DNA of 64,000 nt from Micromonospora luteifusca (GTDB lineage Bacteria > Actinomycetota > Actinomycetes > Mycobacteriales > Micromonosporaceae). Position numbers and translations under genes: made by a program. The stretch lies in assembly GCF_016907275.1 (NCBI RefSeq), contig NZ_JAFBBP010000001.1, forward strand, positions 868,001 through 932,000. Direction: 5' to 3'. Under the pieces are notes generated by a model. The model was given only the letters and a program-made list of their open reading frames with translations. It was not told the DNA's origin and ran no database searches. Of this stretch, positions 47,027 through 55,745 are shown one piece after another (position 1 is the stretch's first letter; the number at the start of each line of letters is the position of its first letter).

Positions 47027-47230
47027 CTAAAGCGGATCCAGAAGCAGCCCGCCATCCGGCGAGTAGAAGTACTCGCGCACATGCCGAGCCCAGTCTTCGA
47101 TCTTCGGGTCTTCCCGGGGAACGACCACAGACTCCAGCGTGACCAGCTCGCATCCCCACGCCGGCTCTTCGGAGAAGTCACTTCCCGGACCCGCCAAGAC
47201 CCAGCTTTGAACTCCGCTCCCGGCGTTGTC
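47027..47230 (-). pseudogene. C-terminal fragment of an unidentified protein
   Basis: The reverse strand reads SGVQSWVLAGPGSDFSEEPA, WGCELVTLESVVVPREDPKI and EDWARHVREYFYSPDGGLLL up to a stop. It looks coding by composition, but the upstream continuation is low-complexity and has no plausible start. Family unknown. Confidence 0.3.
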
Positions 47231-47315
47231 TTGACACAGAGGGGAGCCATGTGCGGACGTCCGTGGCAGCTGGCCGGAGGGAGCCTCGAGGACGTCAGGG
47301 TTCGCGGATGCCCCG

Positions 47316-47765
47316 TCAGTTTTCAGACTGTCGCGGCCACGTCCAAGCGGGAACCTCACGGATCGGATGCAGCTGGTCATCGCTCTCGGCATGCGAGTTC
47401 TGCTGGGCCACGCGGGCGCCGAACTCGAGATGTTCGCGCACGGCCGCGCGGAATGCGTCATCGTCCGGTAGGCCGGCTTCATCGATCGCTTCGAGGTAAA
47501 GGGCGACAAACCGCTCCCGCTGCTCGTCGGTGATCTTCAGATGTCGGTGGACGTCAATGATGTACTGAAATCCCAGTCCAGTGGTGAACCTGTCGGGGCC
47601 GCCGAAGGACTCGGCGGTGAACCACGTGAGGTGTTCGACATGGCTCGGCTGGCGAGCGGGGAACACGCTGCGCAGCACCGGGTCGTCCAGCACCTTGGTA
47701 TAGAACAGTTCCTCCAGACGATGCAGCGACACGCCGCCGCCAGCGAATTCGTACAGAGTGGACAT
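47316..47765 (-). CDS. Truncated hemoglobin (2/2 globin)
   Basis: 149 residues. LYEFAGGGVSLHRLEELFYT opens the B-helix region, FPARQPSHVEHLTWFTAESF covers the E helix, and HRHLKITDEQRERFVALYLE holds the proximal His. This is the bacterial truncated globin family, probably group II, binding heme and handling O2, NO or peroxide. AAGGACGAG lies ahead of ATG 47765; the frame upstream to 47852 lacks globin sequence. The PNPOx gene lies upstream on the same strand, 234 bases away. Confidence 0.88.
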   Translation of the reverse strand: MSTLYEFAGGGVSLHRLEELFYTKVLDDPVLRSVFPARQPSHVEHLTWFTAESFGGPDRFTTGLGFQYIIDVHRHLKITDEQRERFVALYLEAIDEAGLPDDDAFRAAVREHLEFGARVAQQNSHAESDDQLHPIREVPAWTWPRQSEN

Positions 47766-47999
47766 CAACTCGTCCTTCGTTGCCTGGACTGAGCGACTGG
47801 GTGCGCTCTCTGAAATCCGATCGCTGCGACCGTACCTCTTTGTGACAAGCATGGTGGCCTACACAAAGCCGCAACGTCCGGTCATCGACATGCCCGGACC
47901 TCCGTCAGGCCCACTCCTAATGACCGGCGCAGCGTGTGCATCGGGCCAGATGTGCGTACCTGTGATCGTGGCAGGTGTAGGTGTGGTCACGCCTGGCCT

Positions 48000-48533
48000 T
48001 CAGCTCCACCGGTAGCGAGTTTGGGACGACTCGTTGCCGGTGGCGAAGGCGAACCCCTTGTCCGGCTGGACTCGGTAGAGGTGGACATTGCCGGTCCGAA
48101 CGGCGTCGCCCAGTTGATACCAGGTTCCGTCCTCGCGGGTGAGCTGCCAACCGTAGGCCTGTTCGAACGCGGTCGCCACGGTTTCCCTGGTTGCCTGGTC
48201 GGTGATCAGGCTCGCAGTGCCTTCAATGATGTAGTCGACGCCGGTCAGGGTATCGGTTCCGGTGGTCAGCGCGCAGTGCTGGTTGGCGGCGAGGTTCTTG
48301 GCTTTCTGCTCGTTGTCACCGGTGGTGAACCACATCGCGTCGAGCGCCCAGATAGCCAGCAACGGTGTCACGTGGGGGCGTCCGTCCCGGCGCACCGTGC
48401 ACAGCTGGAATTTCTGGATCCGACGTAGTGCCCATTCCGTTGCCTCCCACGGCGTCGGGCTGGCACCTGGTGAGGAGAACGGACCGAGACTGGCGTGCGG
48501 CAGGTTCGAGTCGCCGGCCGTATGAGTGGACAT
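48000..48533 (-). CDS. Pyridoxamine 5'-phosphate oxidase-fold (FMN/F420-binding) protein
   Basis: 177 residues with the split-barrel pattern: a strand pair around FQLCTVRRDGRPHVTPLLAI, MWFTTGDNEQKAKNLAANQH and VDYIIEGTASLITDQATRET. Actinobacterial members bind FMN, F420 or heme and act as small-molecule oxidoreductases. GGAGG lies ahead of ATG 48533. The 234 bases between its stop and the globin start hold nothing recognised. Confidence 0.85.
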   Translation of the reverse strand: MSTHTAGDSNLPHASLGPFSSPGASPTPWEATEWALRRIQKFQLCTVRRDGRPHVTPLLAIWALDAMWFTTGDNEQKAKNLAANQHCALTTGTDTLTGVDYIIEGTASLITDQATRETVATAFEQAYGWQLTREDGTWYQLGDAVRTGNVHLYRVQPDKGFAFATGNESSQTRYRWS

Positions 48534-48586
48534 CGTGTCCTCCTTGTGTCGTCGTGGACTCCGCCCCTGGCTCGCCGGCTGGGGGC

Positions 48587-49678
48587 TTATCGTGTCCCGG
48601 AGAGATAGTCGGCCAGGAGCGTAGTGACCGACAGCGCGGTGTCGAAGGTGGGAACGAGCCGGGTTTTCGTCAACGCGAAAGCGACCCCTCGCTCGGGGTC
48701 CGCGTAGGCGTAACTTCCGCCCCCGCCCGGCCATCCGAACGCCGCCGAGTTTTCCTCGGCTCGGGTGCCGATCCTGCCGAGCGGGAAGCCCAGCGCCATC
48801 CGTACCGGACTACCGAAAATCTGATCTACACCTTCGAACGCGAGCGCGGACAGTTCTGCCAATCGCGCGGAGTTCACGAGTTTGCCCTGCAGCACGCCGT
48901 TGTACATTGCGGCGAGGCCGTGCGCAGTGGCGATACCGACCGACGGTATGTCGGCGCGCAGGATCTGGCTGTTGTTGCCGAAGTCAGCACTCGGCCGGCG
49001 TTCCCACGGCGCGAGGATCGCCTCAGCGTCGTCCGAGTCGGGTGGCCATTGCTGCGCCTTCTGCTCCAGGCGCGCGAACCCTGGCAGCGCCTCCGTGGGA
49101 GCGGCGAAGTAGAGCTGCCCCTCGATACCGAGCGGCACAGTGATCCAGTCACGCAGCAGCTCGCGCATGGGCCGCCCGGTCGCGCGGCGGGCCAACTCGC
49201 CGACGAGGTAGCCGAAGGTGTAGGAGTGGTAGCCCGTGGCAGCGCCCGGCCGCCAGCGCGGTTCGGCGGCCGCCAGCGACTCACATACTCGATACCAGTC
49301 GGGAAGCTGGTCCGGAGTGATCTCGCGCGGCATGGCCGGAAGCCCGACGGTGTGGGTCAGCACGTGCCGCAGTGTCGCCGTGGCCTTGCCGTGCAGACCG
49401 AACTCGGGCCAGAGGTCCGTGATCAGGCTGTCGTAATCGAGGAAACCACGCGCGACGAGCACATGCGCGAGCGTGGCCGTCACGTTCTTGGCCGTGGAGA
49501 AACCGAAGATCGGCGTGCCGGAGGTGACTGGTCGCCCGGTAGCCGAGTCGGCCGTGCCGGCGACCGCGTCGACGATCAGCGCTCCATCCTGATAGACAGC
49601 GACCTGGACACCGCTCTCCGCGCCGGTATCGACGAGCGTATCGATGCGATGCTGGATCTGCTCCTGTATGTCACTCAC
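48587..49678 (-). CDS. Serine hydrolase of the beta-lactamase/esterase (class C-like) family
   Basis: 363 residues. The SxxK motif is STAKN (Ser61, Lys64), the Tyr motif is YHS at 150, and the fold continues through PLGIEGQLYFAAP and AFGWPGGGGSYAYADPERGV near the third motif. Family VIII esterases and class C-like peptidases share this layout; no signal peptide is seen, so a cytosolic esterase is likelier than a beta-lactamase. GTG 49678 has GAGG five bases upstream. It is divergent from an HxlR regulator. Confidence 0.88.
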   Translation of the reverse strand: MSDIQEQIQHRIDTLVDTGAESGVQVAVYQDGALIVDAVAGTADSATGRPVTSGTPIFGFSTAKNVTATLAHVLVARGFLDYDSLITDLWPEFGLHGKATATLRHVLTHTVGLPAMPREITPDQLPDWYRVCESLAAAEPRWRPGAATGYHSYTFGYLVGELARRATGRPMRELLRDWITVPLGIEGQLYFAAPTEALPGFARLEQKAQQWPPDSDDAEAILAPWERRPSADFGNNSQILRADIPSVGIATAHGLAAMYNGVLQGKLVNSARLAELSALAFEGVDQIFGSPVRMALGFPLGRIGTRAEENSAAFGWPGGGGSYAYADPERGVAFALTKTRLVPTFDTALSVTTLLADYLSGTR

Positions 49679-49794
49679 GGCTACCTCGTCACCTCCCGAA
49701 AATGTGGAGGGCCCTCCCCTCCGGCGAAGGGCGGTGCGCCGACCGCCCGCCCAGCAAGCCAAACCGGCCGCCGCAATGTCTCGGGATGGCCTCC

Positions 49795-49861
49795 GCTAGT
49801 GGTTGCGGTTCGCAACTGGCACCGATGCTATTTTGTGTGGTGGTAGATTGCAACCACTAGC
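49795..49861. promoter_or_regulatory. 12-bp perfect inverted repeat at the HxlR promoter
   Basis: GCTAGTGGTTGC (49795-49806) and GCAACCACTAGC (49850-49861) are perfect inverted copies 43 bases apart; a third half-site GCAAC (49812-49816) forms a tighter dyad with the first. A likely -10 (TATTTT, about 49829) lies between them. This suits autoregulation, and perhaps control of the divergent hydrolase, by the HxlR protein. Confidence 0.6.
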
Positions 49862-49874
49862 CGGGAGGTTCCAG

Positions 49875-50378
49875 ATGCGGAGCGAGCCGCGTTCGGGATG
49901 CCCGATCAACGCCGCCGTCGAGGTGCTCGGCGATTCGTGGGCGATGCTGGTGCTGCGCGACATCATGTTCGGCAATCGGCGGTACTTCCGGGAGTTGCTC
50001 ATGGGCTCCGAGGAGGGGATCGCGAGCAACATCCTGAGCAGCCGGCTCAAACAGCTCACCGCCGCGGGTCTCTTGACCCGCGATGACGCCCAGCGAGGGC
50101 AGCGGGCGATGTACTCCCTGACCGAGGCGGGGATTCAGACACTGCCCATCATGGTCGTTTTAGGCAACTGGGGCCTCGCGTACCGGGTCGGGTCCCAGCG
50201 GCTGCGCGTCCGCGCAGAACTGCTGCGCGACGGCGGTCCCGATCTCGTGGCCGGGATGATGGACGAGCTGCGCGAGCTCCACGTAGGCATTCCGCGGCCA
50301 GACCCAACCGCACCGCGCCCGAGCGAACGGCTTCAAGCCGCCTACGACAACGCCATGCGCGTCGACGTTGCTCCATAG
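49875..50378 (+). CDS. HxlR-family regulator
   Basis: 167 residues. The family start (SGCPINAAVEVLGDSWAMLV, with the usual Cys followed by Pro) leads into LRDIMFGNRRYFRELL, the recognition region IASNILSSRLKQLTAAGLLT and the wing RAMYSLTEAG. HxlR proteins respond to aldehydes, quinones or redox state, often via the N-terminal Cys (Cys9). GGAGG lies seven bases ahead of the ATG. It is divergent from the serine hydrolase. Confidence 0.92.
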   Translation: MRSEPRSGCPINAAVEVLGDSWAMLVLRDIMFGNRRYFRELLMGSEEGIASNILSSRLKQLTAAGLLTRDDAQRGQRAMYSLTEAGIQTLPIMVVLGNWGLAYRVGSQRLRVRAELLRDGGPDLVAGMMDELRELHVGIPRPDPTAPRPSERLQAAYDNAMRVDVAP

Positions 50379-50501
50379 TCGCCGGCACCGCTCGAACGGC
50401 GACCATGAGCGACTGGCATTCCGCCCATCCGCGGCCAGCTGATGCCAAGCGGCCCAACGAGAGACCGACGGCGAGCCACCAACATCAGGTGCACGGTATT
50501 C

Positions 50502-50556
50502 GACATGAGCGGACGCGGCCCTACCGTCTCCCCGGGGCGCCAGCGCTGACGCCTTC
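50502..50556 (+). repeat. Dispersed structured repeat, copy C
   Basis: 55-bp copy: GACATGAGCGGACGCGG, CCCTACCGTCTCCCCGGGGC and GCCAGCGCTGACGCCTTC. The inner GGCG..AGCGCT..CGCC part is self-complementary. It lies 123 bases after the HxlR stop; the rest of 50379-50655 shows no gene. Confidence 0.75.
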
Positions 50557-50655
50557 AATTCATGCTACGGGCGGTCCAGCGGCGTCCGCCGGTCACCGCA
50601 AATCCTGAGCGGAGACGACGGCCTGGTGTGACGGACCAGATCGCGAGCCAGGAGG

Positions 50656-51054
50656 TCACACGTCGGCTTCGAGAGCGAAGGTGTTGCCGTCCGGGTCCTG
50701 GAACCACGCGATACGTCCACCTCCGGCCCGCGCGGTGATCCCCTTGGCGTCGTGCTCGAGCTGCTCGTAGCGAACGAACTCGACGCCGGACGAGGAGAGC
50801 TCCTCGACAATCTCGTCGATGTCGTCGACGTACCATGTCGCCAGCGTCGCCGGGGTCTTCCCGGCAGTGACCGACTGGTACACGTTCAACGCCGGCCCGC
50901 CACCGGAGCCATAGACGCGGCTGCCATCGGCGATGGTGGCGCTGGGGCCGGACAGCGACGCCCGCAGGCCCAGTGCGCCTTCGTAAAAGGCCACGGCCTT
51001 CTGAATGTCGGACACGGCGATCGAGGTTCTGAGGTGGTACGCGCTCAAGGGCAT
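50656..51054 (-). CDS. VOC-family (glyoxalase/bleomycin-resistance fold) protein
   Basis: 132 residues: RTSIAVSDIQKAVAFYEGAL opens the fold, TWYVDDIDEIVEELSSSGVE is the second module, and RIAWFQDPDGNTFALEADV closes with the usual final Glu ligand (FALE). One subunit's worth of a metal-dependent dioxygenase, glyoxalase or antibiotic-binding protein; the substrate cannot be told. ATG 51054 is taken as start; GTG 51078 would add eight residues. Confidence 0.88.
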   Translation of the reverse strand: MPLSAYHLRTSIAVSDIQKAVAFYEGALGLRASLSGPSATIADGSRVYGSGGGPALNVYQSVTAGKTPATLATWYVDDIDEIVEELSSSGVEFVRYEQLEHDAKGITARAGGGRIAWFQDPDGNTFALEADV

Positions 51055-51083
51055 GAACCACTCTGGCAGGTAGCCCACGAATC

Positions 51084-51398
51084 GTGGCGCCGAACCGACG
51101 ACCTGTTCCGGTGCCCTTCGATCCGGAAAGTGACCGTGACGACAGGCCCGACCCTGCCCAGCAGATCACGGCTGTCTGTATCACCGAGCCGGCGGCATCA
51201 CCGATGCGTGTCGCGGGAGAGGTCGAGCAAGCCTGGCTACGTGACCTGCGGTACCGCCACTGGGAAGCCCACCGGTTACGCACCACGGCGACGACCGTCG
51301 AACTCGACGTTGCCACCCGCGCCGATGAAGACGGTTACTACATCACCGGGCTGATCGTCGTGCGGTGGCCGCCCGCTCGAGGCGGAGACCGTTCGTGA
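51084..51398 (+). CDS. Hypothetical protein
   Basis: Up to 104 residues, divergent from the VOC gene by 29 bases. The C-terminal two thirds look like a real small domain: VAGEVEQAWLRDLRYRHWEA, HRLRTTATTVELDVATRADE and GYYITGLIVVRWPP. The Pro-rich first 40 residues are doubtful, and an ATG at 51204 may be the true start. No family recognised. Repeat copy D follows 66 bases after its stop. Confidence 0.45.
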   Translation: MAPNRRPVPVPFDPESDRDDRPDPAQQITAVCITEPAASPMRVAGEVEQAWLRDLRYRHWEAHRLRTTATTVELDVATRADEDGYYITGLIVVRWPPARGGDRS

Positions 51399-51464
51399 CA
51401 GCGGGCTCGCGTCGTGTTTCGTCCGCTCGCGAAATTGGTTGAGACGCGTGGGCGTCCGCTCTCC

Positions 51465-51523
51465 CACATGTGCGGACGCCGCCCTACCGCTTCCGCGGGG
51501 GCGCCAAGGCTGACGCCTTCGGG
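51465..51523 (+). repeat. Dispersed structured repeat, copy D
   Basis: 59-bp copy starting CACATGTGCGGACGCCG and ending GGCTGACGCCTTCGGG. Here the upstream flank GGCGTCCGC pairs perfectly over 9 bases with GCGGACGCC around a 12-base loop, the best hairpin of the four copies. Confidence 0.75.
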
Positions 51524-52041
51524 TCCACCGAAAAGGTCACCAACACGCAGGGCCTGGCCAGGGCATTGCCCGTGGGATCGACGTCAGATGGCCTAACCCA
51601 AAGAAGGCCGGGTGAGCTGAGCTCTCCGCTACGGCGACCACTTCGGAGGCCTGCACCCACCTGGCTCGCGATGAAAGGGGTAGACCGTTGTCCTCCACGG
51701 AGCTCCCGGACGCTCACGCCTCGGCGGTTTGATGGTTGAACGCTCCGCCCGGCGAACCTCGCTGTCGGTGAGAAGTTCCAGTTCCACCAGCCGGCCAGAT
51801 CGTCAGGAGCAGGTCGACGAAGATCTACTCGACCGGCGTCGACGGGTGTAGGCAGCCAGGAATGCGCGCCAGCATGGTTGCCTGCCGCCACGCCAGCCTC
51901 GTCTCCGCCGCACGACGGCTCACCCAGCCCCTGTCGTCGGTGGTCACGGGTAGCGCCGGCTGGAAGACGCCGTATTCGACGCGTTGCTGGTAAGTGCGCG
52001 GTGAACAAAAGTCACGGTGCCCCAGGCGCAACCGCCACAGA

Positions 52042-52049
52042 AACCGGTT
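52042..52049. promoter_or_regulatory. Possible LacI-type operator ahead of GH39 operon
   Basis: AACCGGTT, within GAAACCGGTTAC, is a short perfect palindrome with the central CG typical of LacI-family sites, 47 bases before the first glycosidase start. A LacI gene lies at the other end of the locus. Weak evidence because of its length. Confidence 0.35.
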
Positions 52050-52095
52050 ACAGTGCTCGGACCGAACCACATGACACACCCCTGGAGGTGCCCCG

Positions 52096-53952
52096 GTGAC
52101 GAGCACCAGCGACCACCAGCCGGCAGACGCCCGATCCGACTGGGAGGCCCGCATCGCACTGCGAAGCGATGAGGAGGGCCCAACGAGCGGGATCCCGCTG
52201 CTCGTTGGGCCCGCTGACCTGGCGGCCGACGCCGGGGTCGGCCACGTCCGACTGTCCTGGTCGCCGGTCTCCGGCGCCGTCGGCTACCTGGTGCACCGCA
52301 CACCGCTGCGTGACGGCGTACCCATCGGTGAACTCACCCCGATCGACCACCTCGGCGGCGACGTCCTCTCGGTGCCCGACACCTGGTACGTCGACACCGC
52401 CGGTGAGCCCGGCAAGCCGTACGCCTACGCGGTGGCCGCCGTCCCCGAGGTCACCGTGACGGGTCCGCTCAGCGCCCCGATCCACGCCGCCGCACTGCCG
52501 GCCGACGGCAACGCTCCGACCGTCACGCTGCGGGTCGATGCCGCCGACGAGGGCGTGCCACTGCCCCGGCCGTGGCAACCGATGATCGGCAGCGAGCGGC
52601 TGTCTCAGCTGCTCTGCACGGACACCTCCGGCGGCCGGGAGATCGGCCGTGAGCTGCTCGCCGCGCTGCGCCGCATCCGAGAGGAGGTCGGCGTGGAGAC
52701 GGTCCGCGCGCACTCGATCCTCCATGACGACCTGGCCGTCTACCGCGAGGTGGACGGGGTGCCGGTGATCGACTTCACCGGCGTCGACCGGGTCTACGAC
52801 CTGGTTCTCTCTATCGGCCTGCGGCCGGTCGTCGAGATCGGCTTCATGCCCCGCGACCTGGCCAGCGACCCCGATCGGACGGTCTTCGAGTACCGCGGCG
52901 TCATCTCCCCACCGAAGGACTGGGACCGCTGGGCCGAGCTGGTCCGGGCCCTCGTCGCGCACCTGCTCGAGCGGTACGGCGAGACGGTGCTGAGCTGGGA
53001 CTTCGAGGTGTGGAACGAGGCCAACCTGGAGGTGTTCTGGTCCGGCACCCGAGACGAGTGGATGCGGCTGTACGACGTCACCGCCAAGGCGGTCAAGGAC
53101 GTCGACCCGCGGATCCCCGTCGGCGGGCCGTCGTCGGCCGCCGCCGGATGGGTGGACGCGTTGCTGGAGCACGCCAACCGCTCGGGCGCGCCGGTCGACT
53201 TCGTCTCCACCCATACCTACGGCAGCCCGCCGCTGGACCTGCGCCCGACCCTGCACCGGCTGGGCTTTCCGGACGCGCGGATCCTGTGGACCGAGTGGGG
53301 CGTGACGCCCACCCACTTCCACCCGGTCAACGACGGCACCTCGGCGGCGACCTTCCTGCTCAGCGGGATGCGCTCGGCCGCCGGTCGGGTCGAGGCGCTC
53401 TCCTACTGGGTGGCCAGCGACCACTTCGAGGAGTTGGGCCGCCCGCCCCGGCTGCTGCACGGCGGCTTCGGTCTCATCACCGTCGGCGGCATCGCCAAGC
53501 CCCGCTACCACGCCCTGCGGATGCTCGCCCAATTGGGCGAGACCGAGCTGAGCGTCCAGGCTTCCGGAGACGGCGCCAACGGGCTGGTGCAGAGCTGGGC
53601 CAGCCGGCGCGCCGACGGCAGCCTCGCCATCCTGGTCTGGGGCTCCACCCTCGACCAGTCCAAGCGCGACGGCGACCCGGCGCTGGCCCGTCAGATCCGG
53701 CTGGCTGTCGAAGGTGCCGCCGGCCGCACCGTGACGGTGACCCGCCTCGACCGCGAGCACGGCGACGTCACCACACTGGCCGAGCAGCTCGGCGTGGCCG
53801 ACTGGCCCACCGGGGAACAGTGGGACGCGTTGCGCGTTGCCGACTCGTTGCCGGTCGAGAAGGTCGAAACACGCGCTCGGGTCGGGGCTGCGGTGGTGGA
53901 GCTGCACCTGCCCCAGCCGGGGGCGGTGCTGATCGAGGTCGCCGGGAGCTGA
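52096..53952 (+). CDS. GH39-like glycoside hydrolase (beta-xylosidase type), enzyme 1
   Basis: 618 residues, no signal peptide. Residues 35-150 form a fibronectin-III-like module (VRLSWSPVSGAVGYLVHRTP); the barrel follows with acid/base Glu308 in WNEAN and nucleophile Glu400 in LWTEWG, the GH39 pairing. The C-terminal part is beta-rich. GH39 enzymes remove xylose or uronic residues from small oligosaccharides; here cytosolic action on imported oligomers is likely. GTG at 52096 has GGAGG six bases upstream. It is paralogous to the next gene, two bases away. Confidence 0.85.
   Translation: MTSTSDHQPADARSDWEARIALRSDEEGPTSGIPLLVGPADLAADAGVGHVRLSWSPVSGAVGYLVHRTPLRDGVPIGELTPIDHLGGDVLSVPDTWYVDTAGEPGKPYAYAVAAVPEVTVTGPLSAPIHAAALPADGNAPTVTLRVDAADEGVPLPRPWQPMIGSERLSQLLCTDTSGGREIGRELLAALRRIREEVGVETVRAHSILHDDLAVYREVDGVPVIDFTGVDRVYDLVLSIGLRPVVEIGFMPRDLASDPDRTVFEYRGVISPPKDWDRWAELVRALVAHLLERYGETVLSWDFEVWNEANLEVFWSGTRDEWMRLYDVTAKAVKDVDPRIPVGGPSSAAAGWVDALLEHANRSGAPVDFVSTHTYGSPPLDLRPTLHRLGFPDARILWTEWGVTPTHFHPVNDGTSAATFLLSGMRSAAGRVEALSYWVASDHFEELGRPPRLLHGGFGLITVGGIAKPRYHALRMLAQLGETELSVQASGDGANGLVQSWASRRADGSLAILVWGSTLDQSKRDGDPALARQIRLAVEGAAGRTVTVTRLDREHGDVTTLAEQLGVADWPTGEQWDALRVADSLPVEKVETRARVGAAVVELHLPQPGAVLIEVAGS
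52176..52212. repeat. Long hairpin inside the 5' coding part of GH39 enzyme 1
   Basis: A perfect 13-bp inverted repeat (GGGCCCAACGAGC with GCTCGTTGGGCCC) surrounds GGGATCCC, itself palindromic. It lies 80-116 bases after the GTG, in the linker before the fibronectin-like module. Confidence 0.65.
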
Positions 53953-53954
53953 GC

Positions 53955-55745
53955 GTGACCTCCCCCTCCGAGGCGTCCGCAGGCGACGTGTCGCACCGAC
54001 CGCGGGCGTGGGCCGGGCGCGGTCAGGTGAGCGTCGACTGGGACCGGGTGCCCGGCGCCGCCGGCTACCTGGTGCACCGATCCGAAGGCGACGGCCCGTA
54101 CCAGGTGGTCGATCATCGCGGCGGTGACCTGTTGGCGGTGCCCGGCCCGCCGTACGCGGACACCACCGTCGAGCCCGGGCGGACCGTGCGGTACGCGGTC
54201 CGCCCGGTGTTCGACGCGGACCGGCCCGGCGAGGCCCCCCTCGGGCCGCCGTCCGAGCCGGTCGCCGCCCTGGCCGACGGCGACGGCCTGGTAGAGGTGA
54301 CCGTCGACGCCGGTTGCCCGCTCGGGCCGGTGCACCGCCCGTGGCGAGACATGATCGGTTCCGAACATTTGAGTCTGCTGCTCAGCGCCGACCGGGTCGG
54401 TGGCGAGGAGATGGGCGCGGGGCTCGCCACCGCGCTCGGGCGAGTGCACCGCGAGCTGGGGGTCGAGCGGGTCCGGGCGCACGGCATCCTCGGCGACGAC
54501 CTCGGCGTCTACCGCGAGGTCGACGGCCGCCCGGTGCACGACTTCACCGGCATCGACGCGGTGCTGGACGCGCTGGCACCGACCGGGCTGCGGCCGGTGC
54601 TGGAGCTGTCGTTCACGCCCCGGGCGCTGGCCCGTGACGCGTCACGGGTGGTCACCGCCGCGGGCGTCTCCAGCCCACCGCGAAACTGGGACCGATGGGC
54701 AGCGCTGGTCGGTGACCTGGTCCGGCACCTGCGCGCCCGCGTCGGCGACGGCGAGCTGCGCCGCTGGGCGGTCGAGGTGTGGAACGAACCCGACCTGGAG
54801 TGCTTCTGGACCGGCAGCCGGGAGGACTACCTGCGGATGTACGACGTCACCGCCCGCGCCGTGCGGGAAGCCTGTCCCGGCCTGCCGATCGGCGGGCCAG
54901 CGACCGCCGCCACGAAGTGGGTCGAGCCGTTCCTCGATCACATCGACGCCTCCGGCGCCCCGCTGGACTTCCTCTCCACCCACGTCTACGGCAGCCCGCC
55001 GCTGGACCTGCGCCCGGCGCTGGCCCGGCACGGCCGGGCCGGCACGCCACTGCGCTGGACCGAGTGGGGCCCCTCCCCCACCCACTTCGCACCGGTCAAC
55101 GATTCGGTCCTCTCGGCGGCCTTCGTGGCAACCGGGATGCAGGAGGCGGCCGGCCGGTTGGCGTCGCTCGCCTGCTGGGTGGCCAGCGACCACTTCGAGG
55201 AGTTGGGCCGACCGCCCCGGCTGTTGCACGGCGGGTTCGGGCTGCTCTCGGTGGGTGGCCTGGCCAAGCCTAGGTTCTGGGCACTGTGGATGCTGGAGCG
55301 CCTCGCTCCGGTGCAGCTCGCCGCCCAGCTCACCGGTGACGGCGCGGGCGCGCTGGTACGGGCTTGGCCGTCGCTCGACCCGGAGACCGGCCGGATCGCC
55401 GTCGTGCTCTGGAACGGCACGCTCGACCAGGGCGTGCTCGACCGGCCCGACCAGCGCGACCGGCTGGAGCGGTCGGTGCGGCTGCGCATCGACGGGCTGC
55501 CGCACGGCGCGTACGAGGTGCGGCACCGGCGGCTCGACGAGCGGACGTCCAACCTGTCCGCCACGGCACGGCGGATCGACATCGACGAGTGGCCGACCGA
55601 CGAGCAGTGGGCCGGGCTGCGGATCGCCGATCGTCTCGCCGACGCGACTCCACCGGTGATCCGCACGCCGGATCGCGGCACTCTCGGGCTGCCGGTGACC
55701 CTGCCCATGCCGTCGATGTCCCTGCTGGAGCTGACCCCGCGATGA
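53955..55745 (+). CDS. GH39-like glycoside hydrolase, enzyme 2
   Basis: 596 residues with the same order as enzyme 1: a fibronectin-III-like module (VSVDWDRVPGAAGYLVHRSE), then the barrel with acid/base Glu278 in WNEPD and nucleophile Glu370 in RWTEWG. Shared stretches such as ASDHFEELGRPPRLLHGGFG show they are tandem duplicates. The acid/base motif is NEP here versus NEA in enzyme 1, which may mark different specificity. The start follows the previous stop by two bases and its own stop overlaps the GH13 gene, so all three are one operon. Confidence 0.85.
   Translation: MTSPSEASAGDVSHRPRAWAGRGQVSVDWDRVPGAAGYLVHRSEGDGPYQVVDHRGGDLLAVPGPPYADTTVEPGRTVRYAVRPVFDADRPGEAPLGPPSEPVAALADGDGLVEVTVDAGCPLGPVHRPWRDMIGSEHLSLLLSADRVGGEEMGAGLATALGRVHRELGVERVRAHGILGDDLGVYREVDGRPVHDFTGIDAVLDALAPTGLRPVLELSFTPRALARDASRVVTAAGVSSPPRNWDRWAALVGDLVRHLRARVGDGELRRWAVEVWNEPDLECFWTGSREDYLRMYDVTARAVREACPGLPIGGPATAATKWVEPFLDHIDASGAPLDFLSTHVYGSPPLDLRPALARHGRAGTPLRWTEWGPSPTHFAPVNDSVLSAAFVATGMQEAAGRLASLACWVASDHFEELGRPPRLLHGGFGLLSVGGLAKPRFWALWMLERLAPVQLAAQLTGDGAGALVRAWPSLDPETGRIAVVLWNGTLDQGVLDRPDQRDRLERSVRLRIDGLPHGAYEVRHRRLDERTSNLSATARRIDIDEWPTDEQWAGLRIADRLADATPPVIRTPDRGTLGLPVTLPMPSMSLLELTPR

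Larger units (their letters stand above)
51399..52095. other. Intergenic region with repeat copy D and GH39 promoter
   Basis: 697 bases. Apart from repeat D (51465-51523), a block at 51645-51672 shared with the region after copy B, and the dyad at 52042, nothing is recognised; frames on both strands are low-complexity. Confidence 0.5.

Noticed and set aside
47249..47262. Fifth copy of the dispersed repeat (CATGTGCGGACGTC)
   Set aside because: Only the 14-base head matches; the rest of the unit is missing, so it may be chance or a very decayed end.
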